A DNA stretch of 64,000 nt from an uncultured Oscillospiraceae bacterium (GTDB lineage Bacteria; Bacillota; Clostridia; Oscillospirales; Oscillospiraceae), in NCBI GenBank assembly GCA_910588635.1, contig CAJUPW010000001.1, positions 148,836 through 212,835 on the forward strand. Reading direction: 5' to 3'. Below are positions 1 to 7,323 of this stretch, one piece after another. A program made the position numbers and the translations under genes. The notes beneath the pieces are model-generated. The model was given only the letters and a program-made list of their open reading frames with translations, ran no database searches and had not been told where the DNA came from. How positions within the stretch are numbered: the first letter of the stretch is position 1; the number at the start of each line of letters is the position of its first letter.

Positions 1-2
1 TC

Positions 3-1061
3 ATTATCTCCAACACCACCGAGGCGGGCATCGTCTTTGACCCCGCCTGCAAGGCGGACGACGCCCCGCCCGCCAGCTTCCCCGGCAAGCTGACCCTCCT
101 CCTCCACGAGCGCTGGAGGCTGGGCCTGCCCGGCTTTATCATCCTGGCCTGCGAGCTCAGCGAGCACAACGGCGAGGAGCTGCTGCGCTGCGTGAAGGAG
201 TATATCGGCCTTTGGGGCCTGGAACCGGAATTCCTGGCCTGGGCGGAGGGGGAAAACCTCTTCTGCTCCACGGTGGTGGACCGGATCGTCACCGGCCGCC
301 CCAAGGAGGACGCAAGCGCCCTCTGCCGGGAGCTGGGCTATCAGGACGACCTGCCGGACACCGGCGAGGTGTTCGCCTCCTGGATCATCGAGGGGCCCCA
401 GTCCATCAAGGCGGAGCTGCCCTTTGAGAAGGCCGGCCTTCCCATCCGGGTGGTGGACGACCATGTGCCCTACAAGCAGCGCAAGGTACGCATCCTCAAC
501 GGCGCCCACACCGGCTTTGTGCCGGCCGCTCATCTGGCCGGCTTCAAGATCGTCCGGGACTGCATGGAGGACCCGGTCGTCCGGGGTTTTATGAACCGGC
601 TGCTCTACGACGAGGTCATCCCCACTCTGCCCCTGGACCGGAAGGACCTGGAGGACTTTGCCGCCTCCGTGGCCGACCGGTTCAACAACCCCTATATCGA
701 CCACGCCTTGCTCTCCATCGCCCTGAACTCCACCTCCAAGTGGAAGGCCCGGGTCATGCCCAGCCTGCTGGACAGCGTGGCCAATACCGGCAAGCTGCCC
801 CCCTGTATCACCTTCTCCTTCGCAGCCTATATCGCCTTTTACCGGGACTGCCCCGCTCAGGACGACCCCTGGGTGCTGGAGTTCTATCAGGCGCATCAGG
901 GGGACTCCCCCGCCCAGCTTGCCCGCGCCGTCATCCGCAGCGAACGGATGTGGGGCGGGGAGCTGGCCGCCCTTGAGGGCTTTGAGGAGGCGGTGACCGA
1001 CGCTCTGGAGCGCATCGGCCGTCTGGGCGCCTATGAGGCCATGAAGGAGTGTCTGGCATGA
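3..1061 (+). CDS. uxaB: Tagaturonate reductase (altronate oxidoreductase), 5'-truncated by the window edge
   Basis: C-terminal part of the mannitol-dehydrogenase-superfamily enzyme that reduces tagaturonate to altronate with NADH in galacturonate breakdown (family knowledge). The open frame continues to the left edge; the first visible residues include the ISNTTEAG stretch typical of the nucleotide-binding half of UxaB, then FPGKLT. The substrate half holds VDDHVPYKQRKVRILNGAHT, in which the Lys/Asn/His of the KxxxLNxxH pattern are the expected active-site residues. The stop overlaps the next start as ATGA, so uxaA is translationally coupled. The start codon and promoter lie outside the window. 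Family assignment is secure; the preference for tagaturonate over fructuronate is supported mainly by the uxaA neighbour. Confidence 0.93.
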   Translation: MISNTTEAGIVFDPACKADDAPPASFPGKLTLLLHERWRLGLPGFIILACELSEHNGEELLRCVKEYIGLWGLEPEFLAWAEGENLFCSTVVDRIVTGRPKEDASALCRELGYQDDLPDTGEVFASWIIEGPQSIKAELPFEKAGLPIRVVDDHVPYKQRKVRILNGAHTGFVPAAHLAGFKIVRDCMEDPVVRGFMNRLLYDEVIPTLPLDRKDLEDFAASVADRFNNPYIDHALLSIALNSTSKWKARVMPSLLDSVANTGKLPPCITFSFAAYIAFYRDCPAQDDPWVLEFYQAHQGDSPAQLARAVIRSERMWGGELAALEGFEEAVTDALERIGRLGAYEAMKECLA

Positions 1062-2536
1062 AGCTGATCCGAATCCACCCCGCCGACAATGTGGCCGTGG
1101 CCCTGGAGGACCTGCTCCAGGGGGAGGCGCTGGCTGTGGACGGGCGGCAGCTCACCGCCGCCCAGGCCGTCCAGCGGGGCCACAAAATCGCCCTGGCCCC
1201 CATCCCCGCCGGGACGCCCATTGTCAAATACGGCTGCGCCATCGGCCTGGCCAGAGAGGACATCGCCCCGGGACAGTGGGTCCACGTCCACAACGTGCGC
1301 ACCGGCCTGTCCGAGAACGGGGAATACGTCTACCGCCACAAGACCTACGACCTGCCCCAGGTGGCTCCCCGGACCTTCCGGGGCTTCCGCCGCCCCGGGG
1401 GCAAGGCGGGCATCCGCAACGAGCTGTGGATCATCCCCACGGTGGGCTGCGTCAACAACATCGCCCAGCAGCTGGTCCGGGAGAACTGGCATCTGGTCTC
1501 GGGGAGCGTGGAGGGCCTGTACGCCTTCCCCCACCCCTTCGGCTGTTCCCAGATGGGGGACGACCACGCCCAGACCCGGAAGCTGCTCTCCGCCCTGGTC
1601 CGCCACCCCAACGCCGGAGGCGTGCTGGTGCTGGGCCTGGGCTGCGAGAACCTGACCATGGACCAGTTCAAGGCGGAGCTGGGGGAGTGGGACGGCAATC
1701 GGGTGAAATTCCTGGTCTGTCAGGACGAAACGGACGAGATCGCCGCCGGCTCCGCCCTGCTCAAACAACTGGCCGGGTACGCCGCCTCCTTCCGGAGGGA
1801 GGACATCCCCGCCTCTGAGCTGGTGGTGGGCATGAAGTGCGGCGGCTCCGACGGCCTGTCCGGCATCACCGCCAACCCCACCGTGGGCCGCTTCTCCGAC
1901 CGGCTCATCGCCCTGGGAGGCTCCACCGTCCTCACCGAGGTGCCCGAGATGTTCGGGGCCGAGAGCATCCTCTTCGAGCGGTGCGCCGACGAGGCCGTCT
2001 TTGACAAGGCGGTGGAGATGATTGAGCTCTTCAAGCGCTACTTCACCTCCCACGGTCAGGTGGTCTATGAGAACCCCAGCCCCGGCAACAAGGCGGGGGG
2101 CATCACCACTCTGGAGGACAAGTCCTGCGGCTGCGTCCAGAAGGGGGGCTCTGCCCAGATCGCCGACGTGCTGGGCTACGGCGAGGCGGTCACGCGGAAG
2201 GGGCTGAACCTGCTGTCCGGCCCGGGCAACGACCTGGTGTCCGCCACCGCCCTCACCGCCGCCGGGGCCCACCTGATTCTGTTCACCACCGGCCGGGGCA
2301 CCCCCTTCGGCGCCCCCGCCCCCACGGTGAAGATCTCCACCAACACCGCCCTCTTTGAGAAAAAGAGGGGCTGGATCGACTTTAACGCCGGGACCGTGGC
2401 CCAGGGCGAGAGCCTGGACAGCGCCGGGGAGCGGCTGCTGGACTATGTGCTGTCCGTGGCCTCCGGGGAGCAGACCAACGCCGAGCGCCGGGGCGCACGG
2501 GAGATTTCTATTTTCAAGGACGGCGTTGTGCTTTAA
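1058..2536 (+). CDS. uxaA: Altronate dehydratase
   Basis: 492-residue enzyme that dehydrates D-altronate to 2-keto-3-deoxygluconate, the step after UxaB. It has an N-terminal SAF-type domain (about residues 1-90), then the large GD_AH_C catalytic domain starting near GFRRPGGKAGIRNELWIIPT. Conserved features include CSQMGDDH, GLGCEN, GMKCGGSDGLSGITANP and the Cys-rich EDKSCGCVQKGG, likely metal-binding. The start at ATG 1058 overlaps the uxaB stop by four bases; a GTG nine bases upstream is also in frame but lies inside uxaB. The length is normal for the family. The two genes give the route galacturonate to tagaturonate to altronate to KDG; the isomerase UxaC and the KDG kinase are not in view. 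Confidence 0.95.
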   Translation: MKLIRIHPADNVAVALEDLLQGEALAVDGRQLTAAQAVQRGHKIALAPIPAGTPIVKYGCAIGLAREDIAPGQWVHVHNVRTGLSENGEYVYRHKTYDLPQVAPRTFRGFRRPGGKAGIRNELWIIPTVGCVNNIAQQLVRENWHLVSGSVEGLYAFPHPFGCSQMGDDHAQTRKLLSALVRHPNAGGVLVLGLGCENLTMDQFKAELGEWDGNRVKFLVCQDETDEIAAGSALLKQLAGYAASFRREDIPASELVVGMKCGGSDGLSGITANPTVGRFSDRLIALGGSTVLTEVPEMFGAESILFERCADEAVFDKAVEMIELFKRYFTSHGQVVYENPSPGNKAGGITTLEDKSCGCVQKGGSAQIADVLGYGEAVTRKGLNLLSGPGNDLVSATALTAAGAHLILFTTGRGTPFGAPAPTVKISTNTALFEKKRGWIDFNAGTVAQGESLDSAGERLLDYVLSVASGEQTNAERRGAREISIFKDGVVL

Positions 2537-2551
2537 AAGGAGTGTATCGAC

Positions 2552-2980
2552 ATGAAGGACCAGAACTGCGCCTACTGTATGCGGGAGGAAAATCCCGCCT
2601 TGCTGGACGCCTTCGGCATCTTTATCTGCCGGCTGAGCGTCAGCGACCTGATCCTCTTCAAGGAGCAAAGCCACCCCGGCCGGTGCATCGTGGCCTATCG
2701 GGACCACGTCAGTGAGCTGACCGAGCTGTCCGACGGGGAGCGGAACGCCTTCTTCGCCGACGTGGCCCGGGCCGCCAGGGCCCTCCATACCGCCTTCCAT
2801 CCGGACAAGGTGAATTACGGCGCCTACGGCGACACGGGCCGGCATCTTCACTTCCATCTGGTCCCCAAGTATAAGGACCAGTTCGAGTGGGGCGGCGTGT
2901 TCCAGATGGACCCCAAAAAGGCCGTCCTGTCCCAGGAGAAATACCAAGAAATGATCGGTCAAATCAGGGCCGCCCTGTAG
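2552..2980 (+). CDS. HIT family nucleotide hydrolase/transferase
   Basis: 142-residue cytosolic protein of the histidine-triad superfamily. The catalytic motif is HLHFHLVP (His-x-His-x-His), preceded by the family-typical stretch around NYGAYGDTGRH. CAYCMREENP near the N-terminus may be a small zinc site, as in many bacterial HIT proteins. A Shine-Dalgarno AAAGGAG lies just upstream, and the gene sits 15 bases behind uxaA, so it is probably in the same transcript. HIT proteins hydrolyse nucleoside phosphoramidates or dinucleotides; the physiological substrate cannot be read from the sequence and no specific link to hexuronate use is evident. A terminator hairpin follows. Confidence 0.85.
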   Translation: MKDQNCAYCMREENPALLDAFGIFICRLSVSDLILFKEQSHPGRCIVAYRDHVSELTELSDGERNAFFADVARAARALHTAFHPDKVNYGAYGDTGRHLHFHLVPKYKDQFEWGGVFQMDPKKAVLSQEKYQEMIGQIRAAL

Positions 2981-3025
2981 CTTCCGGAGGAAATCCCCCT
3001 CCGCAGACGGGGCAAGGCTCTCCTG

Positions 3026-3062
3026 CCCGGAGCGGGACTGTCCCGCTCCGGGCCTTATTTTT
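3026..3062 (+). terminator. Rho-independent terminator of the uxa/HIT operon
   Basis: A 12-bp perfect stem (arms CCCGGAGCGGGA and TCCCGCTCCGGG) with a three-base loop is followed by a T-rich tract (CCTTATTTTT). It lies 46 bases after the HIT stop and ends the left-hand operon before rpoN. Confidence 0.9.
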
Positions 3063-3095
3063 GCGGTCCCGCAGAGCATTTCCTTGATTCACCGC

Positions 3096-3124
3096 TTGCG
3101 GAGGCGGGAAAAATGTATTAAAAT
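3096..3124 (+). promoter_or_regulatory. Candidate sigma-A promoter of rpoN
   Basis: TTGCGG at 3096-3101 and TAAAAT at 3119-3124 are separated by 17 bases and lie just after the preceding terminator, 23 bases from the rpoN start codon. The -10 is good and the -35 is mediocre. Confidence 0.5.
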
Positions 3125-3146
3125 AGGGAATCAGGAGATGAACGCC

Positions 3147-4490
3147 ATGGAATTGCTGCAAACACAGTCTCAACAGCTTAATCATCAGCAGATTCAGGGG
3201 CTCAGGCTGCTGCAGATGGGCTCCCTGGAGCTGGAGCAGTACCTGCGGGAGCTGGCCCAGGAAAATCCCATGGTCGATTTGGAGCCTGAATCCTCCGCCC
3301 GGGAGGAGGACGACGGGCTGCTCAGCTACCTGCGGTGGCTGGAGGACAACGACCATCAGAACCTCTACTACTCCCAGATGAGCGAGGAGGAGATGGACCC
3401 CCTGTCCCGGGTGGGAACGGAGGGCGGCCTGGAGGAGACCCTGTTCCGCTTCCTGTCCCGCCAGCTCTACACCATGGACCTGGATGAGGACCTGGCCGAC
3501 GCGGTGCGCTACCTGGCCTCCAGCCTGGACGACCGGGGCTATCTCGCCGCCCCGCTGCCCGAGCTGGCCCAGGACAGCCGGTTTCCCTTCCCCTTGCTGG
3601 AGCGGGCGCTGGAGATTCTTCGGGAGCTGGAGCCCGCCGGAGTGGGGGCGGAAAACCTGTCCCAGTGCCTGGAGCTGCAGCTGCTCCGTATCCGGGAGAA
3701 CGGCCCCGCCCTGACCATTGTGCGCAGCTATCTGGACCTGCTGGCCAAGCGGCACTATCCCTCCATCGCGTCAAAAATGAATCTCTCCGTGGATCAGGTG
3801 AAGCAGGCCGGGGATATCATCCGGGAGCTGGACCCCCGGCCTGGCGCGATCTTTGAACGCGCCGATCAGATTCCCTATATCCTGCCGGACATCTTTGTGG
3901 ACGAGGAGGACGGGCGGTACACCGCCCGGGCCAGAAAGCCGGGCCGTCCCCCCTTCCGGATCAACGCCTACTACCGCAGGCTGCTGTCTCAGTCTCAGGA
4001 CCCGCAGGTCAAAGATTACCTGAAAGAGAAGCTCCAGCAGGCCGAGGGAGTTCTGCGGGCGGTGGACCAGCGGGAGAGCACCCTCCTGCGGTGCGCCCAG
4101 GCCATTGTGGACGGTCAGGCCGGATTCTTCCGCCTGGGTCCTCAGGCTCTGCTGCCCATGCGCCTGGCCGATGTGGCGGAAACGCTGGGCCTCCACGAAT
4201 CCACCGTCAGCCGGGCGGTGCGGGAAAAGTACATCCAGTGCACCCAGGGCGTGTACCCCATGAGCTACTTCTTCTCCCGCAGCGCCGCCGCCGGGAAGCC
4301 GGGGGTGGGCGGAGCGGCCGCCAGGCTGCTTCTCAAGCAGCTCATCGACCAGGAGGACAAGCCCCTGTCCGACCAGAAGCTGGCCGATCTTCTGGCGCAG
4401 GCCGGCTGTCCCGTATCCCGCCGCACGGTGGCAAAGTACCGCGGGGAGATGAACATTCCCGATCAGGCCGGACGGGCCCGTTCCCATTGA
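3147..4490 (+). CDS. rpoN: RNA polymerase sigma-54 factor RpoN
   Basis: 447-residue alternative sigma factor. The N-terminal Gln/Leu-rich region I (LLQTQSQQLNHQQIQGLRLLQ, which binds activators and core) is followed by the core-binding domain, then the helix-turn-helix region (MRLADVAETLGLHESTVSRAVREKYI recognises the -12 element). The C-terminal RpoN box reads SRRTVAKYR near residue 424 and recognises -24. The start at 3147 is preferred because AGGAG is nine bases upstream; ATG 3138 is too close to it. The gene is monocistronic between two terminators. Sigma-54 needs AAA+ activators, and two are encoded in this window (47753-49405 and 51669-53609), each facing a recognisable -24/-12 promoter. 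Confidence 0.97.
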   Translation: MELLQTQSQQLNHQQIQGLRLLQMGSLELEQYLRELAQENPMVDLEPESSAREEDDGLLSYLRWLEDNDHQNLYYSQMSEEEMDPLSRVGTEGGLEETLFRFLSRQLYTMDLDEDLADAVRYLASSLDDRGYLAAPLPELAQDSRFPFPLLERALEILRELEPAGVGAENLSQCLELQLLRIRENGPALTIVRSYLDLLAKRHYPSIASKMNLSVDQVKQAGDIIRELDPRPGAIFERADQIPYILPDIFVDEEDGRYTARARKPGRPPFRINAYYRRLLSQSQDPQVKDYLKEKLQQAEGVLRAVDQRESTLLRCAQAIVDGQAGFFRLGPQALLPMRLADVAETLGLHESTVSRAVREKYIQCTQGVYPMSYFFSRSAAAGKPGVGGAAARLLLKQLIDQEDKPLSDQKLADLLAQAGCPVSRRTVAKYRGEMNIPDQAGRARSH

Positions 4491-4525
4491 GTCCCCGGTC
4501 CGGACGGCAGATGATGGACAAATTG

Positions 4526-4559
4526 AACTGTCCCCCAGCCTTTGGGCCGGGGGACAGTT
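4526..4559. terminator. Terminator between convergent rpoN and the ROK gene
   Basis: An inverted repeat with 11-bp arms (AACTGTCCCCC and GGGGGACAGTT) sits in the 86-base gap between the two converging genes. The flanks are only moderately T-rich, so it may work in both directions with modest strength. Confidence 0.75.
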
Positions 4560-4576
4560 CCTTTCATTCAATATAG

Positions 4577-5713
4577 TTAAATATGTTCCAGAAAATCCAC
4601 GATAAAGTGGAGTGCGACGCCCAGGGGAACGGTATGCCGGCGCAAGGTGCTGAGCTGGAGGTAGCCGGCGTCGGGCACCACATAGTTGATCCCGGCCGCG
4701 TACTCCCGCAGGCGGGGCAGGTAGGGACCCAGAAACTCGCTCAGCGTGCCGCCCAGCACCACGTCGCAGTCCAGCGCCATGTGGATGTTGTTGATCCCGA
4801 TGGCCAGGTGACGCAGCATGTTGTCCCACAGGGCCTCGTACTCCTCATACCGGGGGCCGCGGCGCTCCAGGACGGAGAAAAACTCCTCCAGCGACACGCC
4901 GAAGGCGTTGAGGATGCGGCGTGGGGAGCAGTAGGCCTCCAGACAGCCCTGGGCTCCGCAGGTGCAGGGCAGTCCGCCCGGCTCCACGCACATGTGGCCG
5001 AACTCGCCGCTGCGCCGGTTGTCCCCCACATAGGGGGCCCCGCCGAAGAGAATAGCCCCGCCCACGCCGTTCTCCAGGGAGAGATAAGCCATGTTCCGAA
5101 CGCTCTTCCGGACGAAGAGCTCGGCGTGGCCGCCGCTGGTGGCGTCGTTCTCCACATAGGTGGGGTAGGGTATGGACTCGGTAAGCCCCTCCAGGGAGGT
5201 GTCCTTCAGCCGCAGGGTGGGGGCGGCGGTGATGTGGCGGCTGTCCGGGGCCATGACGGCGGGCAGGGCGATCCCCACCCCCAGAAGCCGCTCCCGGTCA
5301 ATGGAAAACTCGTCCAGGAAGCGCTCCAGCGTCCGGGAGAGCAGCCCGCCCATGTCGGCGAAGCTGACAATGGGGGCGTTGTCCGCCTCCTGATAGGCCA
5401 GCTCATTGAGAAGCAGGTCCACAGCTGTCAGGCGCAGGTGGTGCTCCGTCACGGAGACCCCCACCGCCACCCGGGCATCGGGCACAATGGACAGCCCGCT
5501 CGCTTTCCGCCCGCCGGTGGACTGCTGCTCGCCGGAGTCCCGGATCAGCCCCGCCTCCATCAGCTGGGACAAATTCTGATACACGGTGGGCAGGCTGAGG
5601 TTCAGCTCCCGGGCCAGGCTCTGCCGGGAGCAGAAGCCCTTGGCGTCGTATATGTAGCGGTAGATATTGCTGCGGGTCTGGCGGCGGCGGTCGGTCGCGG
5701 CATCGAAGTCCAT
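4577..5713 (-). CDS. ROK family transcriptional repressor (XylR-like)
   Basis: 378 residues. An N-terminal winged helix-turn-helix (about 15-65, SRQSLARELNLSLPTVYQNL) is fused to a ROK sugar-kinase fold. The ROK signature is visible as ENGVGGAILFGG, GEFGHMCVEPGG and the zinc-binding CTCGAQGCLE. As in XylR/NagC/Mlc, the kinase fold presumably serves as sugar sensor. The gene is divergent from the pentose-type operon at 6037, the classic arrangement for its regulator. AAGGAG lies upstream of ATG 5713. The likely inducer is the sugar imported by that operon (inferred). Candidate AAGTTAG operator halves in the intergenic region are listed separately. Confidence 0.88.
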   Translation of the reverse strand: MDFDAATDRRRQTRSNIYRYIYDAKGFCSRQSLARELNLSLPTVYQNLSQLMEAGLIRDSGEQQSTGGRKASGLSIVPDARVAVGVSVTEHHLRLTAVDLLLNELAYQEADNAPIVSFADMGGLLSRTLERFLDEFSIDRERLLGVGIALPAVMAPDSRHITAAPTLRLKDTSLEGLTESIPYPTYVENDATSGGHAELFVRKSVRNMAYLSLENGVGGAILFGGAPYVGDNRRSGEFGHMCVEPGGLPCTCGAQGCLEAYCSPRRILNAFGVSLEEFFSVLERRGPRYEEYEALWDNMLRHLAIGINNIHMALDCDVVLGGTLSEFLGPYLPRLREYAAGINYVVPDAGYLQLSTLRRHTVPLGVALHFIVDFLEHI

Positions 5714-5748
5714 ACTTGCATATGCTCCTTTTATTAAATCATGATTTT

Positions 5749-5776
5749 ATTTTAACACGAACTTGAAAACAGTCAA
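5749..5776 (-). promoter_or_regulatory. Candidate sigma-A promoter of the ROK repressor gene
   Basis: Read on the minus strand, TTGACT (5771-5776) is 16 bases from TAAAAT (5749-5754). This is a near-consensus promoter placed 36 bases before the ROK start. Confidence 0.6.
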
Positions 5777-5809
5777 TTCAAAAATGGTCGATTTTCGAAA
5801 AATCTTCCA

Positions 5810-5952
5810 AGTTAGAAAAACTAGTTTTATGAATGGTGTGAGCTGCATCCGTCAATATTGCCAGTTTGCCTCTTCTGCTTTCATATATTATAAACAAAAT
5901 TGCCTTTAATACCCAAAAAATAGTTGACATCTGTAAACTAACTTTATAGAAT
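5810..5952 (+). promoter_or_regulatory. Promoter and candidate ROK operators of the pentose operon
   Basis: TTGACA (5924-5929) is 17 bases from TAGAAT (5947-5952), a strong sigma-A promoter. A heptamer AAGTTAG occurs on the plus strand near 5811 and, inverted, inside the promoter spacer (AAAGTTAG read on the minus strand near 5938-5945). These are plausible binding halves for the adjacent ROK repressor. The promoter call is firm; the operator call is an inference from position and repetition. Confidence 0.65.
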
Positions 5953-5960
5953 TAGAGTCA

Positions 5961-6003
5961 CAGAAGCGGCCGCTTCTGTACCTTCCCCGAACATCGGGGA
6001 AGG
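5961..6003 (+). other. Two tandem hairpins at the 5' end of the binding-protein mRNA
   Basis: Just downstream of the predicted transcription start are a perfect 18-bp palindrome CAGAAGCGGCCGCTTCTG (5961-5978) and a hairpin with a 10-bp stem and 3-base loop (arms CCTTCCCCGA and TCGGGGAAGG, 5981-6003). There is no U-tract, so these are probably RNA-stabilising structures or regulator sites rather than terminators. Confidence 0.6.
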
Positions 6004-6036
6004 CGAATCATCAGAATAAATCAGGAGGAAATGAAC

Positions 6037-7230
6037 ATGAAAAAGACACTTGCGCTGATCCTTGCGGCCTGCATGTCTCTGTCCCTTGTCGCCTGCGGCG
6101 GCGGCGACAAGAGCAATACCCCTCCCGCCGGCGGCAGCAACGCCGGCACCAGTCAGTCCGCCAATCAGCCCAGCACCGGCGGCAGCGAGGCCAAGACCGT
6201 CGGCATCGCCATGCCCACCCAGTCCCTGGAGCGGTGGAACCGCGACGGCGCCTACCTGGACGAGCAGTTCAAGGCCGCCGGCTATAAGACCATCGTCACC
6301 TACTCCGACAACAAGAACGAGCAGCAGGTCAACGACATTCAGAACATGCTGTCTCAGGGCGTGGACCTGCTGATTATCGCCGCCATCGACGGCAACGGCC
6401 TGAACACCGTCATGAACGACGCCGGCGCCGCGGGCGTGCCCGTCATCGCCTATGACCGTCTGATCATGAACGACAACAGCAGCTACTATGTCTCCTTCGA
6501 CAACTACACCGTGGGCAAGCTCCAGGGCGAGTTTGTCCGGGACGCTCTGGACCTGGATAACGCCGCCGGCCCCTTCAACATGGAGTTCACCGCCGGTGAC
6601 CCCGCCGACAACAACGCCCCCTTCTTCTACAATGGCGCTTTCGACGTGCTGAAGCCCTACATCGACAGCGGCAAGGTGATCGTCCCCTCCGGCCAGACCG
6701 CCTTTGACGCCGTGGCCACCGACCAGTGGCAGACCGACGTGGCTCTGGACCGCGCCCAGAACGTGCTGGCCTCCTTCTACTCCGACGGCACCAAGCTGGA
6801 CGCCTGGCTGTGCTCCAACGACTCCACCTCCATGGGCGTGACCCAGGCCGTCACCCAGGACTACGCCGGCGGCAACACCGTGGTCATCACCGGCCAGGAC
6901 GGCGACGTGGCCAACCTGCGCAACATCAAGGACGGCAAGCAGTCCATGACCGTGTACAAGGCCGTGGCCAACGAGGCCGTTGTCACCCTGGACCTGGCCA
7001 AGGCCATTCTGGACGGCAAGACCGCCGACGCCTCCCTGATCTCCGCCTCCGGCTGGGACTTCGAGTGCGCCTATGACACCGAGTCCTACGAGACCACCCC
7101 CGGCCACAAGTGCCCCTCCTTCCTGCTGGTGCCCGACGTGGTCACCGCCGACAACATGGAAGAGAAGCTGGTCACCCCCGGCTACTACAAGGTGGGCGCC
7201 GACGGCTACCTGGAGGCCACCAACGGCTGA
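6037..7230 (+). CDS. Sugar ABC transporter substrate-binding lipoprotein (XylF/ChvE-like)
   Basis: 397-residue lipoprotein. The signal peptide ends in the lipobox LVAC, followed by a Gly/Ser/Asn-rich linker and a periplasmic-binding-protein-1 fold starting at KTVGIAMPTQSLERWNRDG. This start, with QQVNDIQNMLSQGVDLLIIAAIDG and the later ITGQDGD, is characteristic of D-xylose and ChvE-type multiple-sugar binding proteins. ATG 6037 is chosen over ATG 6031 because AGGAGG ends only two bases before the latter but eight before the former. It is the first gene of the operon and is separated from the ATPase gene by a stem-loop, which should raise its expression relative to the membrane components. The exact sugar is not provable here. 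Confidence 0.88.
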   Translation: MKKTLALILAACMSLSLVACGGGDKSNTPPAGGSNAGTSQSANQPSTGGSEAKTVGIAMPTQSLERWNRDGAYLDEQFKAAGYKTIVTYSDNKNEQQVNDIQNMLSQGVDLLIIAAIDGNGLNTVMNDAGAAGVPVIAYDRLIMNDNSSYYVSFDNYTVGKLQGEFVRDALDLDNAAGPFNMEFTAGDPADNNAPFFYNGAFDVLKPYIDSGKVIVPSGQTAFDAVATDQWQTDVALDRAQNVLASFYSDGTKLDAWLCSNDSTSMGVTQAVTQDYAGGNTVVITGQDGDVANLRNIKDGKQSMTVYKAVANEAVVTLDLAKAILDGKTADASLISASGWDFECAYDTESYETTPGHKCPSFLLVPDVVTADNMEEKLVTPGYYKVGADGYLEATNG

Positions 7231-7259
7231 TTCCATAACCCCCCAATGAAACGATAACC

Positions 7260-7294
7260 GCGGGCGGGGCAGACGCCCCGCCCGCCTTATTTTT
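7260..7294 (+). terminator. Stem-loop between the binding-protein gene and the ABC ATPase gene
   Basis: Perfect 11-bp GC stem (arms GCGGGCGGGGC and GCCCCGCCCGC) with a 4-base loop, followed by CTTATTTTTA. Being internal to an obvious operon, it is probably a partial terminator or 3'-end protector that gives more binding protein than transporter. The same layout occurs in two other transporter operons of this window. Confidence 0.75.
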
Positions 7295-7323
7295 AGGAGA
7301 ACCGCAGAGAGGAGGAACCCCGC

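Noticed and set aside
1031..3079. Very long minus-strand open frame opposite uxaA and the HIT gene
   Set aside because: It mirrors GC-rich codons of the plus-strand genes, has low-complexity Gly/Val/Leu/His composition and no recognisable domain; the plus-strand genes are certain.
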